A DNA stretch of 64,000 nucleotides from Methanocrinis alkalitolerans (lineage in GTDB: Archaea; Halobacteriota; Methanosarcinia; Methanotrichales; Methanotrichaceae), in assembly GCF_029167205.1 (NCBI RefSeq), contig NZ_JARFPL010000007.1, positions 1-64,000 on the forward strand, given 5' to 3'. Positions within the stretch are counted from its first letter, which is position 1. Every line of letters starts with the position of its first letter. The position numbers and the translations under genes were made by a program. Shown piece after piece: positions 51,187 through 59,038 of the stretch. Below the pieces are notes generated by a model, which saw nothing but the letters and a program-made list of their open reading frames with translations, ran no database searches and was not told where the DNA came from.

Positions 51187-51936
51187 TCAGATGCAGGGGA
51201 GCCAGTCGACCTGGACGGCGCCGCAGGTGTCGTTGCCCCAGAGCTGGATGAACTTCTCGATGGAGAAGACGCCCGTGAGGTCCTCAACGGACCGGCCGTA
51301 CTCGTCGTGCCTGCCCTTGGAGTTGACGTTCACGTCTTTGGAGAGCCACCCGAGGTGAGCTACACCGATGACGTTGGAGTTGAAGTTCGCCTCAAGAGCG
51401 CCGGTACAGTTGCCGCAATCTCCGCCTTCAACGCAGTCTTTCCTGGTCTTGACCTCGGTGTTCTTCTGGAGGTGCTCGGCGTGGGTGTACATCTCGACGA
51501 CTACCGCTCCGATGTAGTAGTTCTGTACGCAGAGCTTCTCGATCCACTTCTGGTCGTAGGTGCCAGTCTGGTAGCTCACGGGCATGTACTCAAACTCGGC
51601 CTCCTTGGTAAAGTTGATGTAGTCAGGACAGCAATCTTCTTCACCGGTTGGAGCCGTATTGAATGGATCCCTCTGGGCCTCCAGCTCCATCCTCTGGGTG
51701 ATGACGTTTCCGCTTCCAGACTCCTTCTCGACGAGCTTGTTTCCGTTGAGGCCCGTCTGGGTCTGGATGATGATCTCTACGTTCTTGTAGCCGACGCCCT
51801 TGACGTTGGCCTTCTCGTACATGTAGTTGGCAGCACCGGCCATCCCCACCAGGGCGATGCAGGCTACCAACAAAATAGCTAGTTCTCTCCTCGTTGTTCT
51901 CCCACCTATACAGTTGATCGATAAATTGCGGCGCAT
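51187..51936 (-). CDS. Secreted Cys-rich-loop paralog 3 with altered start
   Basis: The core is nearly identical to paralog 1, with loops NTAPTGEED and DCVEGGDCGNCTG. The codon aligned with the ATG of paralog 1 is ACG (51892-51894), and the next codon is AGG for AAG. A GGTGGGAG ribosome-like site is kept upstream. The nearest in-frame ATG (51936) adds 14 residues (MRRNLSINCIGGRT) before the signal peptide, with a GGGAG at almost no spacing. Translation may therefore start at 51936, or at ACG. The added basic residues would still allow secretion. Function unknown. Confidence 0.72.
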   Translation of the reverse strand: MRRNLSINCIGGRTTRRELAILLVACIALVGMAGAANYMYEKANVKGVGYKNVEIIIQTQTGLNGNKLVEKESGSGNVITQRMELEAQRDPFNTAPTGEEDCCPDYINFTKEAEFEYMPVSYQTGTYDQKWIEKLCVQNYYIGAVVVEMYTHAEHLQKNTEVKTRKDCVEGGDCGNCTGALEANFNSNVIGVAHLGWLSKDVNVNSKGRHDEYGRSVEDLTGVFSIEKFIQLWGNDTCGAVQVDWLPCI

Positions 51937-52185
51937 CTCTCCCGGCGTTGCTCTTCGCCGGCGACATAGGCCGCTGAGATCTCACACTGCAGAAGGGCTA
52001 ACGCCGTTCTGAGCATGCGATGTTGCCTTAAGCAGTCCTATAGGTAGTTAAGCTTTTTCGTCGAAAATCGGGCAATTCCGATCGAAGATCCCGGTTTTGA
52101 TCCGCCCGCAGGGGGGAGACGTTGCCGTGCAGAAGACGGAGGTTCCAGCTTGGTTGCAGGTATCCCTCTGAGGAAAAATTACCAG

Positions 52186-52221
52186 AAAAAAAAATAGAAG
52201 CGGGGGCGGGAACTATCGCCC
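52186..52221 (-). terminator. Terminator after the 52233 gene
   Basis: On the minus strand GGGCG-ATAGTTCC-CGCCC is followed by a run of nine T (52186-52194). It lies just after the stop codon. Confidence 0.6.
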
Positions 52222-52232
52222 TCAGATTCTGC

Positions 52233-52958
52233 TCAGATGCAGGGGAGCCAGTCGACCTGGACGGCGCCGCAGGTCTCGTTGCCCCAGAGCTGGATGAACT
52301 TCTCGATGGAGAAGACACCCGTCAGGTCCTCAACAGACCGGCCGTACTCGTCGTGCCTGCCCTTGGAGTTGACCATGGGGTCCTTGGAGAGCCATCCGAG
52401 GTGAGCAACGCCGATGACGTTGGAGTTGAAGTTCGCCTCGAGGGCGCCGGTGCAGCAGCCGCACCCATCTTCTTCGCCAGCTCCGTAGCTAAGGTCGCCT
52501 GTGGAATTATCACAGCACTGCTTCCTGGTCTTGACCTCGGTGTTCTTCTGGAGGTGCTCGGCGTGGGTGTACATCTCTACCACAACGGCTCCGATGTAGT
52601 AGTTCTGGACGCAGAGCTTCTCGATCCACTTCTGGTCGTAGGTGCCGGTCTGGTAGCTCACAGGCATGTACTCGAACTCCGCCTCCTTGGTGAAGTTGAT
52701 GTAGTCGGGACAACACTCTACAAGTTCCAGCACGTCTGTGTTGAATGGATCCCTCTGGGCCTCCAGCTCCATCCTCTGGGTGATGACGTTACCGCTGCCG
52801 GACTCCTTCTCCACCAGCTTGTTCCCGTTGAGGCCGGTCTGGGTCTGGATGATGATCTCCACGTTCTTGTAGCCGACCCCTTTTATGTTCGCTTTCTCGT
52901 ACATGTAGTTGGCCGCGCCCGCCATGCCCACCAGGGCCATGCCGAGGACCAACAACAC
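52233..52958 (-). CDS. Secreted Cys-rich-loop paralog 4 with altered start
   Basis: The core matches the other paralogs; loops are NTDVLELVE before CCPDYINF and QCCDNSTGDLSYGAGEEDGCGCCTG. The codon aligned with the ATG of paralog 1 is ATA (52974-52976), followed by AAG AGA GAA CTA as in paralog 1. A strong GGAGG (52985-52989) lies eight bases before ATA. The only canonical start downstream is GTG at 52958 (used here), which would remove the basic n-region of the signal peptide and is 26 bases from GGAGG. No in-frame ATG, GTG or TTG lies between ATA and the upstream TGA. A real ATA start would give 247 residues beginning at 52976. Confidence 0.72.
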   Translation of the reverse strand: MLLVLGMALVGMAGAANYMYEKANIKGVGYKNVEIIIQTQTGLNGNKLVEKESGSGNVITQRMELEAQRDPFNTDVLELVECCPDYINFTKEAEFEYMPVSYQTGTYDQKWIEKLCVQNYYIGAVVVEMYTHAEHLQKNTEVKTRKQCCDNSTGDLSYGAGEEDGCGCCTGALEANFNSNVIGVAHLGWLSKDPMVNSKGRHDEYGRSVEDLTGVFSIEKFIQLWGNETCGAVQVDWLPCI

Positions 52959-53163
52959 CGCTAGTTCTCTCTTTATGGGAATTCCCTCCTGTTGTTCTGC
53001 GTGTTCGTCAGTCTGTTCTCATAAGTAAATAGACAGACGTCCGTAGTAGGAAACTTCTAATTGAAAGAGATAAGTCTTTCGGCCAAATAACTGCCTGACC
53101 GAGGAGGTGCTCTGAAATTAGTGCGCTGAAATCCGCAGATGTGGCGGAGGAAAAAAGGCACCA

Positions 53164-53238
53164 TGCTCCGGCCGGGATTTGAACCCGGGTCTTCGGCTCG
53201 AAAGGCCGGAATGATTGGCCGGACTACACTACCGGAGC
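53164..53238 (-). tRNA. tRNA-Glu (TTC anticodon)
   Basis: On the minus strand GCTCCGG pairs with CCGGAGC. The anticodon loop CTTTCGA has anticodon TTC, and the T arm CCGGG-TTCAAAT-CCCGG fits. The closing base pair of the anticodon stem (C with A) is mismatched. A TATA-like ACATATAGG lies upstream near 53270-53278. Confidence 0.92.
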
Positions 53239-53412
53239 GCTCCCATCAACAACATCAGACTAGGCCCCCCTATATGTACGTTTTGTACGCCTCCTTCTCC
53301 TCCTCCTCCGCCGTCGCCTTGGCCTGCCTTCGCCCTCCTTCAGCAGCCTTCGGGCCGGCGCCCCCGCGAGAGGCCGTTGGCGGGAGTTGGCGGGAGGTCC
53401 GAGGGCGAAAAA

Positions 53413-53485
53413 TAGTCCCGGGCGGATTCGAACCACCGTCCCAGGCTCCAAAGGCCTGCAGGATTGACCACTACCCCACGGGACT
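53413..53485 (-). tRNA. tRNA-Gln (TTG anticodon)
   Basis: On the minus strand AGTCCCG pairs with CGGGACT. The anticodon arm CAGGC-CTTTGGA-GCCTG has anticodon TTG, and the T arm with TTCGAAT fits. It stands about 175 bases upstream of tRNA-Glu on the same strand. The spacer holds only GC-rich and T-rich sequence with no gene. Confidence 0.93.
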
Positions 53486-53576
53486 TCCGGGCCGCCCTCG
53501 TCCCTCACCCACGGCCTGGAGGTCTATCCGCATAAGGTATATATCCGCTTCCCCGCCAGGGGTCAAGAGATTAGAT

Positions 53577-54593
53577 ATGAAGCTCCTCCCCAAGCCCCAC
53601 GCCAGCCAGCGAAGGCTCATCGAGATCCTGAGGGTGATAAACGCGTCGGATAAGCCCATCGGAGCGAGGGCGATCTCCGACGAGCTCTCCAACAGGGGCT
53701 ACGACGTCGGGGAACGGGCCGTCCGGTACAACCTCAAGATCATGGACGAACTGGGGTTCACAAAGAAGGAGGGTTACAGCGGCCGGACCCTCACCTCTCT
53801 GGGACGAAGGGAGCTCTCCGACGCCCTCGTCGACGACAGGATCGGCTTCGTCAACACCCGGATCGAGGAGTACATGTACCGGTCGAGCTTCGACCCTGAC
53901 TCCGGCGTGAAGGCCGACTGGAAGGCCGACGGGAAGATGGTGGTGGTAAACGAGAGCCTCTTGCATAAGAGGGATTACGAGTTGGCCCTGGAGACGATGA
54001 TCCGGGTATTCGACGCAGGTTTCGCCGTCAGCAGAAGGGTCCTCATCCAGGATGAGGGGGAGGAGATGGGCACAGTCTCGATCCCCCGGGGCTTTTTGGG
54101 CATCTCCACGGTCTGCAGCATCACCGTGGACGGGATGCTCCTCTCCCGGGGCATCCCCGTCAATACCACCTTCGCCGGCTTCGTGGAGGTGAAGGATGGA
54201 GACCTCTCCGAGTTCACAGACCTGATAGCTTACGCCGGCTCGTCTCTTGATCCCATGAGGGTCTTCATCTCCCGGAAGACCTCCAGGGTCAGCGAAGCCG
54301 CGACCACCGGCAGCGGCTCAATTTTGGCGAACCTGAGGGAGATCCCGGTGGCCGCCGTCGACGAGGTCCGGGATCTTCTGGACCGGGCGAAGGGGGCCGG
54401 GATCGGGGGGCTGATGAGGATGAGCGGTCCGGGGGAGCCGAATATGGGATGCCCCGTCGGCGCCGGGAAGATGGGGCTCGCCCTCTGCGGCGGGGTCAAC
54501 GCCGTGGTGGCGGCCGAAGAGCTGGGGGCCGAGATCACGACGATGCCCATCTCGTCTCTCCAGGATTACGGCAGGATGAGAGAGCTGCGGTGA
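53577..54593 (+). CDS. NrpR-like transcriptional regulator (HTH plus one DUF128 domain)
   Basis: The 338-residue protein has an N-terminal helix-turn-helix (about 10-70: RLIEILRVINASDKPIGARAISDELSNRGYDVGERAVRYNLKIMDELG) and one NrpR/DUF128 domain (about 90-330, with GTVSIPRGFLGISTVCSITVDGMLL, GRVFISRK-like phrase and PVGAGKMGLALCGGVNAVVAAEE). NrpR represses nitrogen assimilation genes and is released by 2-oxoglutarate. Only one such domain is present, so it resembles the type working as NrpRI with a partner. GGTATATATCC at 53536-53546 is a TATA box, giving an almost leaderless mRNA. The ORF is open further upstream through the tRNA genes and that part is not coding. Confidence 0.88.
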   Translation: MKLLPKPHASQRRLIEILRVINASDKPIGARAISDELSNRGYDVGERAVRYNLKIMDELGFTKKEGYSGRTLTSLGRRELSDALVDDRIGFVNTRIEEYMYRSSFDPDSGVKADWKADGKMVVVNESLLHKRDYELALETMIRVFDAGFAVSRRVLIQDEGEEMGTVSIPRGFLGISTVCSITVDGMLLSRGIPVNTTFAGFVEVKDGDLSEFTDLIAYAGSSLDPMRVFISRKTSRVSEAATTGSGSILANLREIPVAAVDEVRDLLDRAKGAGIGGLMRMSGPGEPNMGCPVGAGKMGLALCGGVNAVVAAEELGAEITTMPISSLQDYGRMRELR

Positions 54594-54637
54594 ATCCAAC
54601 CATAGAGTATAAGATCTTCTGTGCATAGGGTTCGGAT

Positions 54638-55840
54638 GTGGGGACGTTGATTCGCGAAGCTCGCCTTCTGATCTTGCTCTTGGCCCTTTATGCGGTCTTC
54701 GGTCCTGTATTTGTCGGCGTCGCGGACGGCCTCGAGGCCGAAAGTCGCGACGCCATCAACCTCGGATCAGGACCGCGACCCATCTACAGGATAGGTTACT
54801 CCAGCGACGGCCCCGTCGACATCGACGAGCTGATCGAGCAGGCTCAGAGGAGTTCGACCTCCTCGGCGCAGGAGGATAGCGCCGCCGATCCGTCGTCGGC
54901 GCAGGCCTCTCCTATCCGGGAGGCGCCCTCTTCCGCACCCACCTCCGAGGCCGGATTGGGGGCATACTCCCAAGACGCCCCCGAGGAGAGGGTCGCCCTC
55001 GACGGGACCGGGGGGTCGAGGGTCCGGGACGGATACGTAACCCCCTCCTACGTCAGGGTCCCCGTCCTCTCCGACCCTTCTGGGGCCGAGGTCTACATCG
55101 ACGGGATCTACTATGGGGTCACTCCTCTCCTCGCCACGGTGGAGCCCAAGAGCCATCTGGTAGAGGTCCATCTCCAGGGGTACTGGAACTGGTTCAACGT
55201 CGTCGACTTCTCTGATGCCACCAGGAGCGTTGCCGTCACCCTCACCCCCAGAGGGGCGGCGACCGTCGCGACGGCCGAGGCGCAGGCCGGCCAGGACGTC
55301 TCAGATCCCGCGGGGGATGGCCCTTCCGTCGAGGCGGACGGCCCCGCGAGCTACCTCGCGAACGTCACGACGCCATCGGCTCAAGGGGACGACTTCTGGG
55401 AGGAGAACTACAGGAAGCTTCTCATCGTCGTCGCCCTCCTCTCTTTTCTCATCGGATCGGGGAGCATCGCCGCCTGGGCGCGGGCGCGGCTCACAACGTC
55501 CGTCAAGATCAGCTTCCCCAGGGACGGAGAGGATCGGTGGGGGGGTCTCATCGAAGGGCGGTCCAACAGCCTCCTGGGGACCAAGAGGCACGTCTACGTC
55601 CTGGTGAGGTACGACGACGACCAGCTCCAGGTGAGAAAGAGGGTGGTGCCGAACCGCGACGGTCGCTGGTCCACCCGATGCGATGTCGATGGGGGGATGA
55701 TCTATCGGATCTACGCCGTGGTGGTGGACAGGCCCCTGAAGGAGGGCGATTACCTCGACGAGGTACCCTCCCACCGGGCGATATCCGAGGTGGGGCCCGT
55801 GACGGGAAGGGAAAGGCAGCAGAAGTCCGCCGAAGGATAA
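54638..55840 (+). CDS. PEGA-domain membrane protein
   Basis: The 400-residue protein begins with a signal peptide or anchor (residues 8-30). A low-complexity Ser/Ala-rich stretch follows, then a PEGA domain (about 145-205: VLSDPSGAEVYIDGIYYGVTPLLATVEPKSHLVEV), a second linker, a transmembrane helix (about 260-280) and a C-terminal soluble domain with strand-like phrases. PEGA domains are found on exported archaeal surface proteins. The start is GTG at 54638 with a weak ribosome site; no better start is seen. Role unknown. Confidence 0.78.
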   Translation: MGTLIREARLLILLLALYAVFGPVFVGVADGLEAESRDAINLGSGPRPIYRIGYSSDGPVDIDELIEQAQRSSTSSAQEDSAADPSSAQASPIREAPSSAPTSEAGLGAYSQDAPEERVALDGTGGSRVRDGYVTPSYVRVPVLSDPSGAEVYIDGIYYGVTPLLATVEPKSHLVEVHLQGYWNWFNVVDFSDATRSVAVTLTPRGAATVATAEAQAGQDVSDPAGDGPSVEADGPASYLANVTTPSAQGDDFWEENYRKLLIVVALLSFLIGSGSIAAWARARLTTSVKISFPRDGEDRWGGLIEGRSNSLLGTKRHVYVLVRYDDDQLQVRKRVVPNRDGRWSTRCDVDGGMIYRIYAVVVDRPLKEGDYLDEVPSHRAISEVGPVTGRERQQKSAEG

Positions 55841-55880
55841 AGGGCACGATAGACCAGCCCCTAGGGTCCCGGATAAGGTT

Positions 55881-55890
55881 TTATATATTG
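55881..55890 (+). promoter_or_regulatory. TATA box of rps6e
   Basis: TTATATATTG lies about 45 to 50 bases before the rps6e ATG, in an otherwise GC-rich gap. Confidence 0.6.
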
Positions 55891-55934
55891 ATGGGGCGTA
55901 GTGTGCCCCTGTTTCAGTTGCGGAGAGAAAAAGA

Positions 55935-56324
55935 ATGGACTTTAGAGTTGTTATTTCAGATCCCAAGAGCGGGAAAGCTTACCAGGTGGAGGCGAAGGAC
56001 GCCGCCGCCAACAAGTTCCTCGGCCGAAAGATCGGCGACGTCATCGACGGCGACGCCGTGGGGATGCCCGGCTATTCGATAGAGATCACCGGCGGAAGCG
56101 ATCGAGAAGGGTTCCCCCTCCGCCGCGACCTGCCCGGGTCCAAGAGGAGGAAGATCCTCATCACTGGCGGTACCGGCTACCACCCTTCCGAGCAGGGGAA
56201 GAGGAAGAGGAAGACCGTTCACGGTCGGGACATATCTGCTGACGTCGGTCAAATCAACGCCAAGATCACCGAACGGGGCGCCAAACCGGTGGAGGAGCTT
56301 CTGGGAGCCGCCCCCGCCGAATGA
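55935..56324 (+). CDS. rps6e: Ribosomal protein S6e
   Basis: The 129-residue protein has the S6e pattern: RVVISDPKSGKAYQVE, LGRKIGDVIDG, YSIEITGGSDREGFPLRRDLPGSKRRKILI and QGKRKRKTVHGRDIS. It binds the small ribosomal subunit and lacks the long eukaryotic tail. No translation-factor genes flank it here, although in many archaea S6e is near infB. Confidence 0.96.
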   Translation: MDFRVVISDPKSGKAYQVEAKDAAANKFLGRKIGDVIDGDAVGMPGYSIEITGGSDREGFPLRRDLPGSKRRKILITGGTGYHPSEQGKRKRKTVHGRDISADVGQINAKITERGAKPVEELLGAAPAE

Positions 56325-56500
56325 TCGGTCGTTCAACTCGGCCCGATCCGAAAGACCGCTATATGTGGGTTTTTATCGCCATCCGGAAACGTGCGGTCGG
56401 AGGATACGGGCCGCCCCCGATGAATTGATGGAGGACGTCAGCATGGCAGAAGAGGCCCATCCGCCAGACCCCCCGCCTAAACCTTCGCGAGGTTCGGCTC

Positions 56501-57820
56501 ATGGTCGAGTTCGAGGCGAAAGAAGAGGCGCCGTTCATCTCCAGGGATGCTTCGGAGCAATCGCTTTTAGTGGCCATGCCAGCGGATCTGAACTTCGACG
56601 ACGGCGGCCTGGCCTCGGATCTGATCAGGATATCCAGGATCGTTAAACAGAGCTTCTTCGCCCTGGTGATCTGCGCCGTCACCTCGATGGTCGCGGGCTT
56701 ATCCCTCGCCAACCTATCACATCTCCTCGCCCTCTACCCCGGCCTGATAATTCTGATACCTGGCGCCATCGACATGCGAGGGACGATCTTTGGGACCTTC
56801 GGGGCGAGGCTCGGAACCAGCCTCCACACCGGGGAGATCTCCCCACCTCTATCGAGGTCGGAGCCCCTCCGCCAGCAGGTGGCGGGCGTCGCGATCCAGG
56901 TCCTCACCGTCTCGATGGTCCTTGCCTTCGTGGTGAAGGGTTTCGGCATCGCCGTCGGCCTCGATACCCTCAGCATCTACGAGCTGATGCTGATATCCGT
57001 ATTGAGCAGCATATTCTCCGGCCTCATCCTCCTTGGGTTCACCCTCCTGGTCATAGACAAAAGCTTCCGGAAGGGCTGGGACCCCGACAACATCTCCGTA
57101 CCTTTCATCACCGTCGCAGGGGACGTGATCACGATACCCATCCTCTTCGGGACCGCCATCTTCGTCTCGACCCTCGCCGATCCCCTCACCATGGGGGCGA
57201 CCCTCTTTTTCATCTTTGCATCGACCGCCTCCGTAGTTTACGGCATCGGCTCAAATCACCAACTGATGGCGAGGATCGTAAGACAGTCGATGCCAATTCT
57301 GATCATCGCTACCCTCTTCAGCACCGTGGCAGGACTCTTCATGGGGATATACGAGGAGATGCTCGTCGCCTTATCGACGGTCCTCTTGCTGATACCGGTA
57401 TTCAACGCCGTCGGCGGAAACCTCGGGGGCATCCTCTCATCGAGGCTGACGTCGGCATATCACCTGGGGATGATCAAGATGGGCAGAAAGCTCGAGGAGG
57501 AGACGAAGATCAACTTCGGCTGCACCCTCGTCCTATCAGCCTTCCTATTTCCCACCCTGGGGCTCCTCAGCTACGCCGTATCCAGGGCCTCCGGGATGGA
57601 CGCTCTGGGCTTCTCCGAGATCATGACGATCTGTCTTGTGGCCGGTTTCTTCACCACCATCCTCACGATCCTGGTCACCTACTCGTTCACCCGCTTCTTC
57701 GTCAGGGTCGGCTTCGACCCCGACAACGTGACGATACCGATGATAACCAGCGTCATGGACGTCCTGGGGACTGCATCTCTCATCGTCGCGACCCTCGCCG
57801 TCGTCTCGGTCGCCCTTTAA
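56501..57820 (+). CDS. MgtE-type divalent cation transporter with two fused domains
   Basis: The 439-residue protein has about ten transmembrane helices in two similar halves. Each half carries the MgtE signature: PGLIILIPGAIDMRGTIFGTFGARLGT in the first and LIPVFNAVGGNLGGILSSRL in the second, and GWDPDNISVPFITVAGDV is echoed by GFDPDNVTIPMITSVMDV. The cytosolic CBS/N domains of bacterial MgtE are missing. It probably carries Mg2+ or a similar ion. GAGG precedes the ATG by eight bases. The 3' end overlaps the end of the reductase gene by four bases. Confidence 0.88.
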   Translation: MVEFEAKEEAPFISRDASEQSLLVAMPADLNFDDGGLASDLIRISRIVKQSFFALVICAVTSMVAGLSLANLSHLLALYPGLIILIPGAIDMRGTIFGTFGARLGTSLHTGEISPPLSRSEPLRQQVAGVAIQVLTVSMVLAFVVKGFGIAVGLDTLSIYELMLISVLSSIFSGLILLGFTLLVIDKSFRKGWDPDNISVPFITVAGDVITIPILFGTAIFVSTLADPLTMGATLFFIFASTASVVYGIGSNHQLMARIVRQSMPILIIATLFSTVAGLFMGIYEEMLVALSTVLLLIPVFNAVGGNLGGILSSRLTSAYHLGMIKMGRKLEEETKINFGCTLVLSAFLFPTLGLLSYAVSRASGMDALGFSEIMTICLVAGFFTTILTILVTYSFTRFFVRVGFDPDNVTIPMITSVMDVLGTASLIVATLAVVSVAL

Positions 57821-59022
57821 TCCGAACCTTCTCCAGATCCTGATGGGGTCGTCGACCTCTTTTTGATAATATCCTGCGCCCTCTCCAGGGCTTTTGGGAT
57901 CTGTCCTCTCATCGTCGCCTTCATCTGGTCCGCAGGTAGCATCGCGAAGAGTCCGTCCATCAGCCGGTCGGACCTCAACGTCCTGTCGACGACCTCTCTG
58001 ATCCTGACGGAGTTTTTTAGCTCCCGCCCCATCGCCTCGGCGATCCGCAGCGTGTAATCTGTGAGGGACCCGTCGCCGGAGACGGCCCGGGCCGCCACCT
58101 CTCCTGCCAAGGCGCCCCCCACCATGGCGAGGGGTATTCCGCCACCGGAAGTGGCCATCACCATCCCGGCGGCATCTCCCGCCAGGAGGACGTTTCCCCT
58201 CTGGATCGCGGGCGGCATTCCCCCTGCCGGGACGACCCCCCGCATCACCGCCGTAACCTTCCCCCCCCGGAGCTTATCTTTCGCAATCCGATGGTCGGCG
58301 ATGAAGGAGTCGAGGATATCGTGAATCCTCCGTCCGTGGAGGTATGCGGGCCTCGTCCCGACTCCTACGTTCGCGACGTCTTCGCCGAGGGGTATTATCC
58401 AGGCGTAACCGCCGGGGGCGGCTTTTGTCCCAAAGTACATCTCCGCCGCACCGGGATCGATATTGACGGCCGCCATCTCGTACTCGATACAGACCCCTGC
58501 CTCCTGCCTTCTGGCCAGATTCGCACCCCTCGCGGTGGCCGAGGAGGGGCCGTCGGCGCCTATGATCGCCTGAGCCTCCACCGTCCCGGATCTCCCCCCC
58601 GAGAGGTGCAGGCTCCCCCCCGAGAGGTCCGCTCTGGTATCCACCAGGACTTCGGCCCCCGCCCTCGCCGCCCTCCAGGCGAGGTGGCGGTCGAAGCTCC
58701 TCCTGTCGACGACCCTTCCCCGGACAGAAAACTCCTTGGCGTCTCCGGAGGGGGAGAAGATCCTCTGGACCCGGGTTCTGGCAAGGACGTATTTCTCTGG
58801 GATCTCGGCCGCGGCCTCGGGGATCACCGCCCGGGGGAGGAGCGCCTCCAGCTCGGAGACCTCCGGGAGGAACCCGCCGCACTGGACGGGGGTTCCCATC
58901 TCCCTCTTCCTCTCGATGAGGACGACTTTCGCCCCCAGCCTCGCCGCCGTCTCGGCGGCGGAAGATCCCGCCGGCCCCGCCCCCACCACGGCGACCTCGA
59001 TATCTGTGTCGTATCTCCTCAT
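57817..59022 (-). CDS. Geranylgeranyl reductase family FAD oxidoreductase
   Basis: The 401-residue protein opens with the FAD-binding VAVVGAGPAGSSAAETAARLGAKVVLIERK, has the family phrase VQCGGFLP and ends the FAD site with NVLLAGDAAGMVMATSGGGIPLAM. These enzymes saturate the isoprenoid chains of archaeal lipids; related members act on other polyprenyl compounds, so the exact substrate is open. The symporter gene ends 17 bases upstream on the same strand, so the two may be co-transcribed. Confidence 0.88.
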   Translation of the reverse strand: MRRYDTDIEVAVVGAGPAGSSAAETAARLGAKVVLIERKREMGTPVQCGGFLPEVSELEALLPRAVIPEAAAEIPEKYVLARTRVQRIFSPSGDAKEFSVRGRVVDRRSFDRHLAWRAARAGAEVLVDTRADLSGGSLHLSGGRSGTVEAQAIIGADGPSSATARGANLARRQEAGVCIEYEMAAVNIDPGAAEMYFGTKAAPGGYAWIIPLGEDVANVGVGTRPAYLHGRRIHDILDSFIADHRIAKDKLRGGKVTAVMRGVVPAGGMPPAIQRGNVLLAGDAAGMVMATSGGGIPLAMVGGALAGEVAARAVSGDGSLTDYTLRIAEAMGRELKNSVRIREVVDRTLRSDRLMDGLFAMLPADQMKATMRGQIPKALERAQDIIKKRSTTPSGSGEGSD

Positions 59023-59038
59023 CGATCGCTCTCTCCTT

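Noticed and set aside
53139..53576. Upstream extension of the NrpR-like reading frame
   Set aside because: It runs through two tRNA genes on the other strand. The TATA box at 53536-53546 and the HTH start fix the ATG at 53577.
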